In this document: positions 35,901 through 44,956 of the stretch, piece by piece
How the letters are laid out: each line of letters starts with the position of its first letter
Numbering within the stretch: position 1 is the stretch's first letter
Origin: Leuctra nigra
Lineage: Eukaryota > Arthropoda > Insecta > Plecoptera > Leuctridae
Direction of reading: 5' to 3'
DNA length: 64,000 bases
Assembly: GCA_934045905.1 (NCBI GenBank)
Contig: OW203762.1
Span: forward strand, 47,641,411-47,705,410
Notes under the pieces: generated by a model
The model's database searches: none
What the model was told of the DNA's origin: nothing
The model's input: the letters and a program-made list of their open reading frames with translations, nothing else
Program-made: the position numbers and the translations under genes

Positions 35901-38900
35901 TGCGAGTTGAGGCAAACATATCGACACACCTGTCACGTGATGTCCATAAGCGCTGCAGTGATTGAGGAGAGGAAATGTCACGTGACTTGTGTATAGCCAG
36001 AGCTAAAAATTACAATATCTCGTCAGTGTAACTTTTCAACTCAAATCACATGTTGTGTTCAATATTCATTATTATTAGACAATAGATATATAATGTTTCT
36101 AGGAATGTAGGTAGTTATTTATGTTGATAAATACTAAATAATAAACCCAGCCGAGATGTTTGCCTCAAGTTTTTCCCGTCGTGCTAACTCTACCCAACTA
36201 TATGCTCGAAGTTCGGGCCGGCTGAACCCGATTTCAGGGGGATCACCATCTCGAGGGGGGAGGCCGGCCCGAGGGGACCGCAAATTCAAGGGAGGGCATG
36301 GTTAGGCCGACCCTGGCTGCTCTTGGTGGGCCTCACCACTGATCTGTCCGGCATGGGTGACCCTTACACATGAGCATATGCTCGCCGGCGTAGCTGCAAT
36401 GGATCATTGGCCAACACAAACCCCACCACCGCGATAAGGTGACAGCCGTCGGGGGGAATTGGCACTGGAAAACATTCATTTTGATACTTCATTACTGACA
36501 GATATTAAAAATGTTAATAAGTTCATACGTTCTTAACTGATTGGGATGCAATTTTGTAAAATAAGAGACAATGTTGGTCTTAATGATCATGCAAAATATG
36601 AGTTTGATCTGAATTATCGAAGACCGTTTTCATTTTTCAGCCTATCAGGAGATATTTATTTACATTTTAACCAATAAATTGATTTCAAAAAAAAAAGGGC
36701 TGCAAACAGAGAAGGTTGGTTTTACATGTGTGCAAAATTTCAGCTCGATCAAAGAAAAACTCTGACCTGTATAGCCAAAATATGAATTTGATCAGATTTA
36801 TCGAAGACCATTTTCAGTTTTCAACCTATCAGGAGATGTTTATTTCAATTTTAACCAATGAATGGATTTAAACAAATTTAGGGCCTGCAAACAGAAAAGG
36901 TTGTCTCTACATGTGTGCAAAATTTCAGATCGATCGAAGAAAAACTCTGACCTGTACAGCCTCACCCAACAGAAAAAAAAACAGAGGTCCGTGCCAAATG
37001 AGCCGAAAGGAGACGCTCGCTACGCTCGCTCAGACCATTTAAATATTATCTCGGTGGCTCTACTTTCTAAGAAAAATCATATGCAGTATTATTTCCAGAC
37101 ACCTTAGTCCCTGTTTCAACAATAGGTAAAACAGGGACTAAGGTGTCTGGAAATCAAACTGCATATGATTTTTCTTAGAAAGCAGAGCCACCGAGATAAT
37201 ATTTAAAATGGTCTATCCTCCACGCCAACCAAGTCGTACGGCGCGCACAGACATATACATACTGTAATACTAGGAAAACGCTCAGTGTAACGCGTTGGTG
37301 AGCGAGCACGGAAACATGCAAATTCTCGAACCGGAAATGCGTACACAAGCACAGAAAACATATACATCCATATTGAATTGAAATATGATAACTCAATCAA
37401 CACAACATATTATTATGCTTTTCATTGAAACTTGAAAATAACATCTAAGCATCTAAGAACCCTGGTTAAAATAAAACAAATCAGATTCAATCCAATTGGC
37501 ACTGAAAAACATTCATTTTGATACTTCATTACTGACAGATATTAAAAATGTTAATAAGTTCATACGTTCTTAACTGATTGGGATGAAATTTTGTAAAATA
37601 AGAGACAATGTTGGTCTTAATGATCATGCAAAATATGAGTTTGATCTGAATTATCGAAGACCGTTTTCATTTTTCAGCCTATCAGGAGATATTTATTTAA
37701 ATTTTAACCAATTAATGGATTTCAAAAAAATTATGGTCTGCAAATAGAGAAGGTTGGTTTTACATGTGTGCAAAATTTCAGCTAGATCAAAGTAAAACTC
37801 TGACCTGTATAGCCAAAATATGAATTTGATCAGATTTATCGAATACCATTTTCATTTTTCAACCTATCAGGAGATGTTTATTTCAATTTTAACCAATGAA
37901 TGGATTTTAAAAAAAAATTGGGGCCTGCAAACAGAAAAGGTTGTCTCTACATGTGTGCAAAATTTCAGATCGATCGAAGAAAAACTCTGACCTGTACAGC
38001 CTCACCCAACAGAAAAAAAAAAAAAAAAAAAAAAAAAAAACAGAGGTCCGTGCCAAATGAGCCGAAAGGAGACGCTCGCTACGCTCGCTCAAATACTGGG
38101 GAGCACAGCACACTTTTACGCTATGGATCGAAATTATTAGTAATTACGCCTAAAACACAAAACGCAAGTGCTCACTATTGTGTACAAAACAAACCCATTA
38201 CAAACAATTTAATATTCTCTTGTTGTTCATATTATTTTGACTTTGCTCTTCTTTTAATCCGAAATAAAATAATACTTTCCCTATCTGAAATAATATGTTA
38301 CGCCTTTTTAGTATTTACCTAGGTACTACGAAGTAAAAGAAACTGATAGGCGGATAGATTTTGTTTTTAAGTATCTACTCGTTTATGTACGATAAATAAT
38401 TGTTTTCCATATACGAAATGTGAAAATAAAGAGTGTAGGTGTATAAGCGAAAAATGATTACAAAATTATAAATTAAATTTAGGACAATTTGTACGATGTA
38501 ACCACAAGTAAGCTTCAATTCAATAAATGTGGATCATTTGGGATTTTTTTTAAATTTATTGCACATTTATTAATCTATTCATTTTAAGGTAGGTATAGTC
38601 CGCCAGTTCACACGATCCCACCACAATCTCTAGCAAAATGGCGTTTGGATCGAAACGTAGATTTCCTTAGATTTTTAGGAAATATTAATGTGTTCCATAA
38701 AACGGCAGTCACGTCAAGTGCATGGTGTAAGAATTAGAAGTATTGCATAAATATTTCTTCATCTTTTTTATTACTTTCATCAATTTTTCTTTTTCCAAAA
38801 AATATTGCAAAATGTTTATTAACTATTATCGATTTCATTTCTTTTTATGGAACATCTGGATTGTATTTTACATTTTACGTCTTTGCAATCTTAAATTGTA

Positions 38901-41900
38901 ATAAACACAAAATCTCATTGATTGGAAAATCAAAATGTTCCGATCAAGTTGGAACTTTTACATGGTCATCAAGTTAATGCTTTAAATCACAAAATATTAT
39001 TTTTTAAATGTTCAGCTAACTCCTCTGGTTGTTTAATTAAAAATAAATATCATTACATCTGTACTTTTTCATCGCTATTGCTATACTAGTAAGTAGTGGT
39101 TTGATTTTTAATTTCTTTGATTTGATTTTCTGATTTTTTATTGGGCTCTAATAAGAATAAACAATCGGTTGAAAAATCAAAATCATCTGGGGGCTTATTC
39201 TCGAAACATTTATCACGTCATAAGTTATGATATGACGAAAAGTCATAATATTAACATGGTGAGAGTGGTCACATGGTCATAACTTTAAGTTATGACGAAA
39301 GCACCCAAGTGACATTTTTGAAAATATTGAATTATTGGTATCGTTGGAATCAGCAGATCATTTCCTATCTATTGTGCTCGTTAAGAAAGCTCCAAGTCAA
39401 CTTTCAATGGGTCAAAACATGGTTTGAAATTAGTGAAATTAGTTTATTGAATAGATTAGTTGGATGGTCATGGACATCAATGTTAGCTATTGTCATTTTT
39501 TAGTGCGGCATATACTTTATATCTTTATTCATAGTCAGCACGGAAAAATTTATTCTGGGGTGTATTCGCATGCGATAGGATACACGCGCGAGTATTTATT
39601 ATTATTTTTACATTGGGTTCCTTTAAATTTATTAATTTTAAAGAGTGAACCTTGCATAATGTGATTATAGAGTTTAAGTAGTAAGTTAAAAAAAATTACT
39701 TGTGGCGTCAGTGATATGAAAGTCTTCATCTTGGACTAATACTATCGAGTTACTATGGATATGGGGCTTTTTAAACGTGTACCGACACCAGAAAAATCAG
39801 GTTGATGCATTTTGGCCAAGTATCTAACATTGCAACGGTCGATGACAATACTCCAGTAAAGAACCCTAAGTGCCAAAAAAGGGTTAAGGGATGAAAATGC
39901 CCTATTTTTTTGTCATATTCAGATAAAGCACAAAATTAGTTAAAAATAGCACAAAATTAGTTTTAAGGCATGGCAGAGATTGAAACACGTTTTATCAATT
40001 TCCTCGGAACTACTCCATTTGGTGCGGACCTTTAAGCGCCTGAGAGCAAATGCCAAAATACAATCGACAATAAAATGCTGTATACACATCAGAAACGTGG
40101 ATTTTCTTTGAAAATAGGAATTTCAAACAAAAACTACATTTCTCGTTGCTGCAAATTCCGTGTCGAGTGTACTGAAGGTTTGTGTCACTTGGGTGCTTTC
40201 ATTGGTTGGTAGGGCAAAATTGATGAGTGAATCGTGTTACTCTCTCAATTGGAATGTTTTCTGTGTCTTATTGAATTACGGTTTGGTTGCTATCAATGCT
40301 GCCCCATCAATACGTTCCCTACACTAGCATTTTCCCAGTAATTAGGTAAAGTACCTAGTCTTCTTAATTAATACATATTTAAAATAACTGTATTAAGTCC
40401 ATTCAAAATTCACATCGGTTTTCCCAGAATACCTATGCTTTCCGAAATGTGTGAACCGGTTTTGGGGTGTCCCTCAGATCTAAGCACAAAACTACAATCT
40501 TTTTTGCAATAAACTCACCCCTGGGCTTTACTTTTGAATTAATTTCGGCTAGAATAATGTAGTCACATTATATTCTAATTCTATTATTATGGCAGTGAAA
40601 TAATTTTAACTGGTCTGAAATATAATTTCAATCAAATGGTCCAAGGAGGGGCTGAGAAGCAGGGACGGCGCAAGAATATTTTGATAGGGTGGGCAGTGAG
40701 CGGCGGACAATAATTTAGGGTCGGCAAATAAAGTTATGTAATAGCGTTTTCCTCTGGATGCACTGAATGAGAGCAAAGAATTGCACTGTGACGTCATGCT
40801 CTGCACTAGTGCGGCAAAAAAAGCAACCCCAGTGGAAAACAAGGATATTTCCAGTGCTAACATAACCTAAAAATAGCAATGAATTTCATAGAATTCGTTT
40901 TAGATCATCTATTGTTGGTCAATTAATCTATCACTCACTGTTATTTGAAGATTCAAATTGGTTATAAACAGCAACCATTTTTCAAGCGTCCATCTTAGAA
41001 TATTCGAGTGCAATGGCTTGCACTGAGAATTTTCTCAGTGCGAAAAATGTGCCCTCAGTGCGTGCAACTTTGCCAGTGGAAAACGCAAAAACCACTCCAG
41101 TGCACACTGGAATTCCCAGTCGAAAACGATACCCGCACCTAGGGATGGCACCTGGTAAAATTTACCGGTAAATTAAGGTAAATTTACCGATTATTAATTT
41201 ACCGGTAAAAAAAATGGTAAATTTTGTTTTTTTGATCCTCTCCAATGTATGAATGGAGATATCAAATTTTAAGTAAAAACTATAAGTAAACTTCAGTGTG
41301 ACAACATTAGCAGTTAGGCATATTTTACGTTGATTTTTGGTTGTCTTCAATCATTCAGAATGATAACTCCATCGATATAGGATTACTTCCAATGTCGGAA
41401 TCTCTCTTCAGGTTTGCTTGTTTAGCAGACACAGATTGTAACTTGATCAAATTGGTGGTCGACAATTCCTCTTATGGGAGAATAACACAGGCATGGCATA
41501 GCAGCCTACACAAGATTGGTCGAATCAATGCTATTCGGCTATATCATCCCTTATCAATATGGAGTACCTATTGTCATTATTAACATTGATTATTGTTATT
41601 GTTCTGACTGCGGTAATCTTTGTAAATGGGTCAAATAATAAAGTAAGGTCATTTTTGTATTTGGTATAATCATGATTTGGTATCTACCATCATTTTTCAA
41701 AATTTACCGCTGACCGGTAAATTTACCAATTTTTTCAGAACCGGTAAAAGTGCCATCCCTACCCGCACCCAGTGCACACTGAGTGTGCACCAGTGCAGCC
41801 AGTGGAAAACGCTATTTGGTTAAAAAAAAACATGCCCCGCAGAGCGTATTTCGGATATTTAAATCTATAGAAACGAATTTGGGAAGCTGGAAATACTACT

Positions 41901-43728
41901 TCTGAGGTACAATATGATTTGATAGGATATCCCATAAAATAGGGGTAGATTGTTAAATTACCAAAAAGGTTTGATCAACCTACAACTTGAATGCGGTGTA
42001 ATTTCAGAAAATTATTCACTATGTGTTATTTAATCACTTAGGTTTTCCATTTCCTAAATTATAACTAAAAATTAAAAATCAAAGACTATAATAAAAGTAT
42101 CTTGGATTATATTTGGGTGGGCAGAGGGTGGGCAGTGGACAATTTTGGGTGCCCACCCCTGGCGCTGTCCTTCTTGAGAAGGGAGTGGGCAAGGGGGGGG
42201 GGGGGGTCAAGCAGCAATTGTTTAACTATCAATATCAAAAAGTTTGTTCCTCGATAATAAGTTTGGATGTAGATTAAGAAAGTGTATTAATTTACTCTCA
42301 ATGTGAACTAGTGTCATGCATTCAATACAATGAACTGCAACTGCTGCTAACCAAAAGCAGCAAGTATTAGGGTAGGTACCTAATAAACAGCAAGCAGAAT
42401 TTGAAAACATTTTTTTTTAATGTGAATAATAAGATAGGTAGGTTAAGGTACCTACCTAATAGAATTCAGAATAATGTTAGTTTTCTCATAGTTCCTAGAT
42501 GTAGGCTAGTCATCTAGAGAATTGTGCAAAATTTCTGGAGATTCACATCATTTTATCAACCTCTCATTAAAGCAGATGAAAGTTCTCCTACATCTACCTT
42601 AAATAGCTTGAACTAATTTACATTAACGATGATATTAGGTCATACCTAGGACATACCTACTAAGACCTTTCAAGTGACCAAGAGCATTTCATCATTAGAT
42701 AGATAGTGTCTATTGACCATGGAACCTCCCTACAAAATGCAGTCATTTGAGCGCCAACTTTCTCATTGTAATGCACTTTTGAATAAAGAGAGAAATCAAG
42801 CAAAAGTCGACTGACCTTCTGAATGAGAGCAGCCAGCGGAGTCATGACGTCTTGATCAACTAGAAGTTCACAGATCTCTGGGCTTCCACAGGCGCTGAGA
42901 TTGCGAAGAGCTCCGGCAGCCGCATTCCTCACAAACGAGCTGCGTTCGAGAAGTAATGGACCGGCCATTTTCACTACCTTGTGACGCACTACATCGATCA
43001 CGGATGCAGGGTCTTCAAAGACCGTTGCTAGCGAATGCAGGCCAAATATCTTGTCCTCTACATTTGGTGACTGCAGCTGCAAGAAAAGAAAGAATCATCA
43101 ATTGTGATTAAATTCAAATTCCAATTCTTTATTTTAAATACTATTCTATTATACTACCCTCTTTGAAAACATGCATTGGGAAGTTATCCTAAATTATCAA
43201 GTAGGTAGGTACCTACCTACATTATTTTGTGACAATATTTATTTTATAAAACAAATAACTGTTCCTTGCAGAGTGCGATGGAGTCAATATTGATTCCTTA
43301 TTCGAATGTTTCAATGTTAAGTCCAAATGACGATATGGTATATTTGGACATTCAATAACGACGGTTAGCTTTTCATAGCCTAGTACAACTGTGGTTTTGC
43401 CAGAAAGTAGAAACAGGTAGGTAGAACACTCTGTTGACAGCACAGTAGTATTAAAGTGAGGTTATGGAAGATGAAATTTCTTCCCTGGAGCGAACTTAAT
43501 ACATATTTGCAAAGGTGCGGAAGGCGCTTACTCAACTACATTATAATGAATCGTACAAACCTGTTCAATAACAGTCTGAATCTCAGTTTCCTTGTCGCAC
43601 ACGTTGTTAGATTGTTCTCCACTGCTGCTCTCGCCATTGGTTTGCTTGGGGTCTTTTGCGATTGCGACTGGAGTAGCGATTGGATTAGCCACCTTCGGCT
43701 TCTTCCTTTCTCGCCTTGTTTTGCCCAT
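23000..43728 (-). CDS. HEATR3: HEATR3 / Syo1 (symportin) orthologue, complete, ten exons
   Basis: HEAT/ARM-repeat adaptor. In yeast and human it binds ribosomal proteins uL18 and uL5 together, links them to a karyopherin for nuclear import, and helps build the 5S RNP. Exons: 43561-43728, 42816-43076, 30450-30556, 29540-29745, 28699-28968, 27421-27676, 26464-26713, 25590-25715, 24221-24394 and 23000-23146. They sum to 1,965 nt (654 residues plus stop), close to the roughly 680 of the human protein, and every junction is phase-consistent with GT-AG sites. Landmarks: basic N-terminus MGKTRRERKKPK, AAAGALRNLSACG, HCLNTVTEDN, an acidic stretch within residues 338-423, LATLQCRAFHCL, and AEALDVIMDVF. 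A CpG-containing sequence lies just upstream. Intron 2 is 12.3 kb and full of mobile elements. Confidence 0.95.
23367..24012. mobile_element. hAT-like element in HEATR3 intron 9
   Basis: 646 bp with ends TAGGGATGTCGGCGGGT and ACCCGCCGACATCCCTA, and flanks ATACCTAT on both sides (23359-23366 and 24013-24020). Subterminal GGGTACCCG motifs repeat at both ends. The inside holds A-runs, including about 26 A near 23900. No transposase. It fills most of the 23147-24220 intron. Confidence 0.9.
24221..24394 (-). CDS. HEATR3: HEATR3 exon 9
   Basis: 174 nt, phase 0 both ends (GATGTTTAG|AACATG to CACAAG|GTAAGT). It encodes GKFLVDVSCKETELWVAAEA then LDVIMDVFGEDTTDE, matching the VVAGEALDALFDVFAD block of human HEATR3. 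Confidence 0.93.
24715..24914. other. Assembly gap of 200 N in HEATR3 intron 8
   Basis: Unresolved bases, directly preceded by a TCTC/TCTG microsatellite (24679-24714), which probably caused the gap. The flanking intron (24395-25589) holds no exon that I can see. Open frames spanning the gap are artefacts. Confidence 0.98.
25590..25715 (-). CDS. HEATR3: HEATR3 exon 8
   Basis: 126 nt, phase 0 both ends (TGTTTCAG|CTGCTG to CTCAAG|GTCAGT). It encodes ANVRANLIRCVGTLGMILSH and EDNSQILLK, matching [20 protein letters not shown]. Too short to stand out as an isolated open frame; found by homology to the family and phase. Confidence 0.9.
26139..26275 (+). repeat. Purine-rich low-complexity tract
   Basis: A long GA-rich strand (AGAGGAAGAAAGAGGAAAGA and similar) in HEATR3 intron 7 (25716-26463). 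The remainder of that intron is AT-rich and featureless. Confidence 0.7.
26464..26713 (-). CDS. HEATR3: HEATR3 exon 7
   Basis: 250 nt, from acceptor TATGATAG|GTTGGC to donor GTACAG|GTCGGT. It encodes LATLQCRAFHCLNNMLSVLD and LLEAATSAMRAALQRL, matching NTIQCRALFCLQSLVSLLD of human HEATR3. Confidence 0.93.
27224..27313. repeat. Small palindrome in HEATR3 intron 6
   Basis: TTTTTTGATCTTGTCTCGAC and its inverse ending at 27313 form a stem around a 45-base core. Directly after it, 27359-27401 has three tandem copies of a 15-base unit (AAGTCTGTTGTAGAT). Intron 6 (26714-27420) holds nothing else. Confidence 0.6.
27421..27676 (-). CDS. HEATR3: HEATR3 exon 6 with acidic loop
   Basis: 256 nt, from acceptor CTTGTAG|TCATGG to donor AGCAA|GTGAGT. 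The start is a very acidic segment (AEDEAMDQDMSDTSEETFME) equivalent to the flexible acidic loop of Syo1, followed by FTPSIASEVHEAMVSYQLL, matching the SHEVHTALTNYLIP region. Confidence 0.92.
27940..28310 (-). repeat. Dispersed repeat, copy 2
   Basis: Inverse-oriented relative of 20336-20640, sharing AAGGAACACGACTG, TTGTTTGTTATGG, TTTCATTTGTTTCTC and GAAGTGGCTCCATCAC in the same order. Lies in HEATR3 intron 5 (27677-28698). Confidence 0.6.
28462..28678. mobile_element. Palindromic MITE, family of four, copy 3
   Basis: GTACACTTGGCCAAACAAAA and the inverse end TTTTGTTTGGCCGAGTGTAC enclose CTCTAGTAGGTGACCTC and TCAATGATAATAACAAGC, aligning with the core of the 5906 and 15300 copies although the arms have diverged. 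It lies only 21 bases from the donor of HEATR3 exon 5. Confidence 0.65.
28699..28968 (-). CDS. HEATR3: HEATR3 exon 5
   Basis: 270 nt, from acceptor TATGTTAG|GAAGCG to donor GGACG|GTACGA. It encodes SDNATLLLRTLACGLLLNVS and LLDAQKTAMEILANLCSD, matching two HEAT repeats of the central region. The long disordered insert seen in vertebrates between these is short here. Confidence 0.92.
28969..29539. other. HEATR3 intron 4, no further feature
   Basis: AT-rich sequence without repeats or exon-like segments that I recognise. Confidence 0.5.
29540..29745 (-). CDS. HEATR3: HEATR3 exon 4
   Basis: 206 nt, from acceptor ACTTCCAG|TGAGAA to donor TTGACG|GTGAGG. The split codon makes Cys, giving CENTSRALKYFNEGNLLPVL, then SVAVAHCLNTVTEDN, a strong HEATR3 signature. 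Confidence 0.93.
29746..30449. other. HEATR3 intron 3 with a small hairpin
   Basis: Very A/T-rich. A short inverted pair, TTTACACTGTAAAATTT and its inverse, spans about 30066-30120, and AAAAATTT blocks recur around it. No exon seen. Confidence 0.5.
30450..30556 (-). CDS. HEATR3: HEATR3 exon 3
   Basis: 107 nt, from acceptor TTCAACAG|TACGCG to donor CTATG|GTGAGA. It encodes YAAEWAPTPRKTAKEDIVDE then TFVQAVHLLWNL, corresponding to the ETVNVLWNIC helix of human HEATR3. It lies 12.3 kb downstream of exon 2. Confidence 0.9.
31255..31366 (+). repeat. Short tandem repeat with GTT runs
   Basis: Three degenerate copies of TATTGTAACCATGGCAACAT followed by CATTGTTGTTGTT and TCATATGT in HEATR3 intron 2. 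It makes a long open frame of low-complexity VVVVVV type on the plus strand, which I treat as spurious. Confidence 0.6.
31809..31907. repeat. Small hairpin element (copy 2)
   Basis: Diverged relative of the 4786-4877 element, sharing the GGTCGGGG start, the GGCCCATGC centre and the CCTGTCACCGAC end. Lies in the long intron 2 of HEATR3. Confidence 0.45.
32490..32885. repeat. GACGG-rich palindromic region with MITE
   Basis: A 186-bp element at 32613-32798 is bounded by AAGGCCGATGCACAATTGAC and its inverse, and its arms are made of GGACGGACGACG-type repeats. The same CGTCCG-rich motifs continue on both flanks (32490-32612 and 32799-32885), so it is probably one related element inserted in another. 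Confidence 0.6.
32886..35420. other. Part of HEATR3 intron 2, no gene recognised
   Basis: Mixed composition, with a TCTC microsatellite near 33565-33585 and an 11-base G run at 33920-33926 in a G-rich stretch. Short frames on both strands show no domains or consistent splice pairs. Confidence 0.45.
35424..37031 (+). mobile_element. Repeat family ending GCTCGCTACGCTCGCTCA, copy 1 (interrupted)
   Basis: Starts near AAAACGCTCAGTGTAACGCG and ends GACGCTCGCTACGCTCGCTC. It is nearly identical to 37266-38098 over its whole length, but is split by an 810-bp insertion at 35647-36456. No transposase or RT is present. The terminal GAGCGAGC motifs at the two ends are inverted relative to each other. Partial relatives are at 47790-48190 and 54961-55320. 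Confidence 0.7.
35647..36456 (-). mobile_element. 5'-truncated non-LTR element inserted in copy 1
   Basis: 810 bp flanked by an 11-bp duplication AATTGGCACTG (35636-35646 and 36457-36467). On the minus strand it begins ACGGCTGTCACCTTATCGCG and ends ACGCGCCATTAAACAAAACT followed by CTAAT tandem repeats, as in LINEs with short 3' repeats. No RT segment is retained. Confidence 0.75.
37033..37213. repeat. 181-bp near-perfect hairpin
   Basis: Arms of about 80 bases share ATTATCTCGGTGGCTCTACT, AAGAAAAATCATATGCAGT and CCAGACACCTTAGTCCCTGT, separated by only a few bases at the centre. It sits directly between copy 1 and copy 2 of the flanking repeat. Confidence 0.8.
37266..38098 (+). mobile_element. 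Repeat family ending GCTCGCTACGCTCGCTCA, copy 2 (uninterrupted)
   Basis: Begins TAGGAAAACGCTCAGTGTAA, includes CAAAATTTCAGATCGATCGA twice in variant form, carries an A-run of about 30 at 38011-38040, and ends GACGCTCGCTACGCTCGCTC. Inside it a 180-base subunit (CATGTGTGCAAAATTTCAG...) is itself repeated twice. Confidence 0.7.
39296..40200. mobile_element. Probable TIR element in HEATR3 intron 2
   Basis: GAAAGCACCCAAGTGACA at the left and its inverse TGTCACTTGGGTGCTTTC at the right are perfect 18-base ends about 905 bp apart. No coding frame was found and no target duplication is obvious. The region from 38100 to 39290 is unremarkable AT-rich sequence. Confidence 0.6.
40741..41815. mobile_element. 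Middle element of the nest
   Basis: ATAGCGTTTTCC and its inverse GGAAAACGCTAT are the ends, followed by many CAGTG and AGTGCACACTGG motifs in both orientations. The interior is split by the hAT-like insertion at 41140-41761. Confidence 0.6.
41140..41761. mobile_element. Innermost hAT-like element with 8-bp target duplication
   Basis: 622 bp with ends TAGGGATGGCAC and GTGCCATCCCTA and flanks CCCGCACC (41132-41139 and 41762-41769). Subterminal TTTACCGGTAAAT motifs recur at both ends. The TAGGGATG terminus is shared with 23367-24012 although the interiors differ. Confidence 0.9.
42210..42815. other. End of HEATR3 intron 2, no gene
   Basis: AT-rich, with scattered TAGGTACCTA motifs (for example near 42370 and 42445). 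Nothing else recognised. Confidence 0.5.
42816..43076 (-). CDS. HEATR3: HEATR3 exon 2
   Basis: Residues 57-143, phase 0 at both ends (TTCTTGCAG|CTGCAG to CAGAAG|GTCAGT). It covers the first ARM repeats: LQSPNVEDKIFGLHSLATVF and SFVRNAAAGALRNLSACG, the family's most conserved block, then DVMTPLAALIQK. Confidence 0.95.
43200..43225. repeat. TAGG/CCTA microsatellite in HEATR3 intron 1
   Basis: GTAGGTAGGTACCTACCTAC is a short palindromic microsatellite; isolated TAGGTACCTA motifs recur through the window. The rest of intron 1 (43077-43560) is featureless. Confidence 0.7.
43561..43728 (-). CDS. HEATR3: HEATR3 exon 1
   Basis: Residues 1-56. It starts MGKTRRERKKPKVANP, matching the MGK-basic start of HEATR3, and ends ETEIQTVIEQ at donor GAACAG|GTTTGT. 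The basic cluster is where Syo1 carries its import signal, but no clear PY motif is visible here. The next 300 bases upstream are the likely promoter, without a TATA box. Confidence 0.88.
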
Positions 43729-44394
43729 TGTTAGAACTTAGTTGTAGATTATAATATAACAGACAATATAATGTAATACGTTATATTAACATACTTTTTC
43801 ATATCAAATCCACAATCCACATGCACATGCCACACAACACGCACAAGACGTTCCTCTTCCCTTCCCAAAAGTTTCGTGGCACAATGTGACCAACAAAGTG
43901 AAATAAAAGTTACTAGATTTCGTCATTAAAGGTAATCTTAAACTCATTAATAATAGGTATAAACTAATTTAAAATAAATATTAAATATTCATATAATAAT
44001 AATAATAATGCTTACTTATTATTAAAATCTATAATTGTATTTAAGTGACGATTGGTCGACACACAAAATATGTGTGTGTTGGCTAACTTGTACACAGTTC
44101 GATTTTCTCAAAACGAGCGCGAAATTCAACAAGTGGTTGGAATCACACAATTTCTTTGCACTTCTTTATGTTACCCATTTTGGTATCGACGTCAGCAGAC
44201 TTACAATATATCTGATTTCTTATGAAAATAAATTATTATAATCTATGAATAGTAAAAATTATCCACTTTTTAAACTAAAGTCAAGTCAAGCACGTGATAT
44301 TATCAGTGATGTGAAGTAGGTAGCATGACAAAAAGTAAGATGCTATTATTTATATTTATTTATTTATTATTTTCTATATTCTCAATAGAGCCGA

Positions 44395-44956
44395 GGCTCC
44401 ACAACTGGTTACTGGTAACATGCTACTTTTTCAAGTAAATGTAACATAAATGTAAATGTATAAATAAGTAAATGAGTAAATGTAACATGTAACTTTAAAA
44501 ATGAAGTAATTCAGTTACTTTCTTTATTGAAAATAGTAACTGTAACTTTTATCCAGTTACCATTTTTAATAACTTTACTGAAATGAACATGATACATTTA
44601 ATTAATTACTGAATATTGTAAAATGTCCGGTTTAGTTAAAAATGTAAAATTTAGCTCTAAAAGGCATACACACAACAAATTTCTAAACTGCCTCTGGCCT
44701 AGACTTTTTCTTGTCCCCCTGTTCACTATCTTCAATTATAAATCACAACGTAATTCAATCCCTTTAAATGTAAAGTAACTGTGAAAGTAACTGCTGTCAA
44801 TATAAAAGTAACTGTAACTTAACACTGATATTATATTTGTCGTTCAAAAAGTAACTGTACCTATCGGTGTTACTTTGAAACCCCTGTGACTGTAGCTGTA
44901 ACACTGTTAGAATTTTGAGTAAGTAATACAGTTACTTGCAGTAAGTAACACAATTC
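44395..44956. repeat. GTAAC-rich degenerate element
   Basis: Many GTAACTGTAACTTT, GGTTACTGGTAAC and GTTACTTGCAGTAAGTAAC motifs in both orientations, resembling the subterminal repeats of the hAT-like element at 58504-59359. The adjacent LINE is inserted at or near its right end. 43870-44390 shows nothing. Confidence 0.45.

Larger units (their letters stand above)
40660..42173. mobile_element. Outer element of a three-deep nest
   Basis: The ends CAGGGACGGCGC and the inverse of a worn GAAGGACAGCGC are flanked by CTGAGAAG and TTGAGAAG (7 of 8 identical), which fits a hAT-like insertion. GGGTGGGCAG motifs occur near both ends. It contains 40741-41815, which contains 41140-41761. A 14-G run follows at 42193-42206. 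Confidence 0.6.

Noticed and set aside
41341..41583. 80-codon frame as a gene
   Set aside because: Entirely inside the hAT-like insertion at 41140-41761, with no transposase motif.
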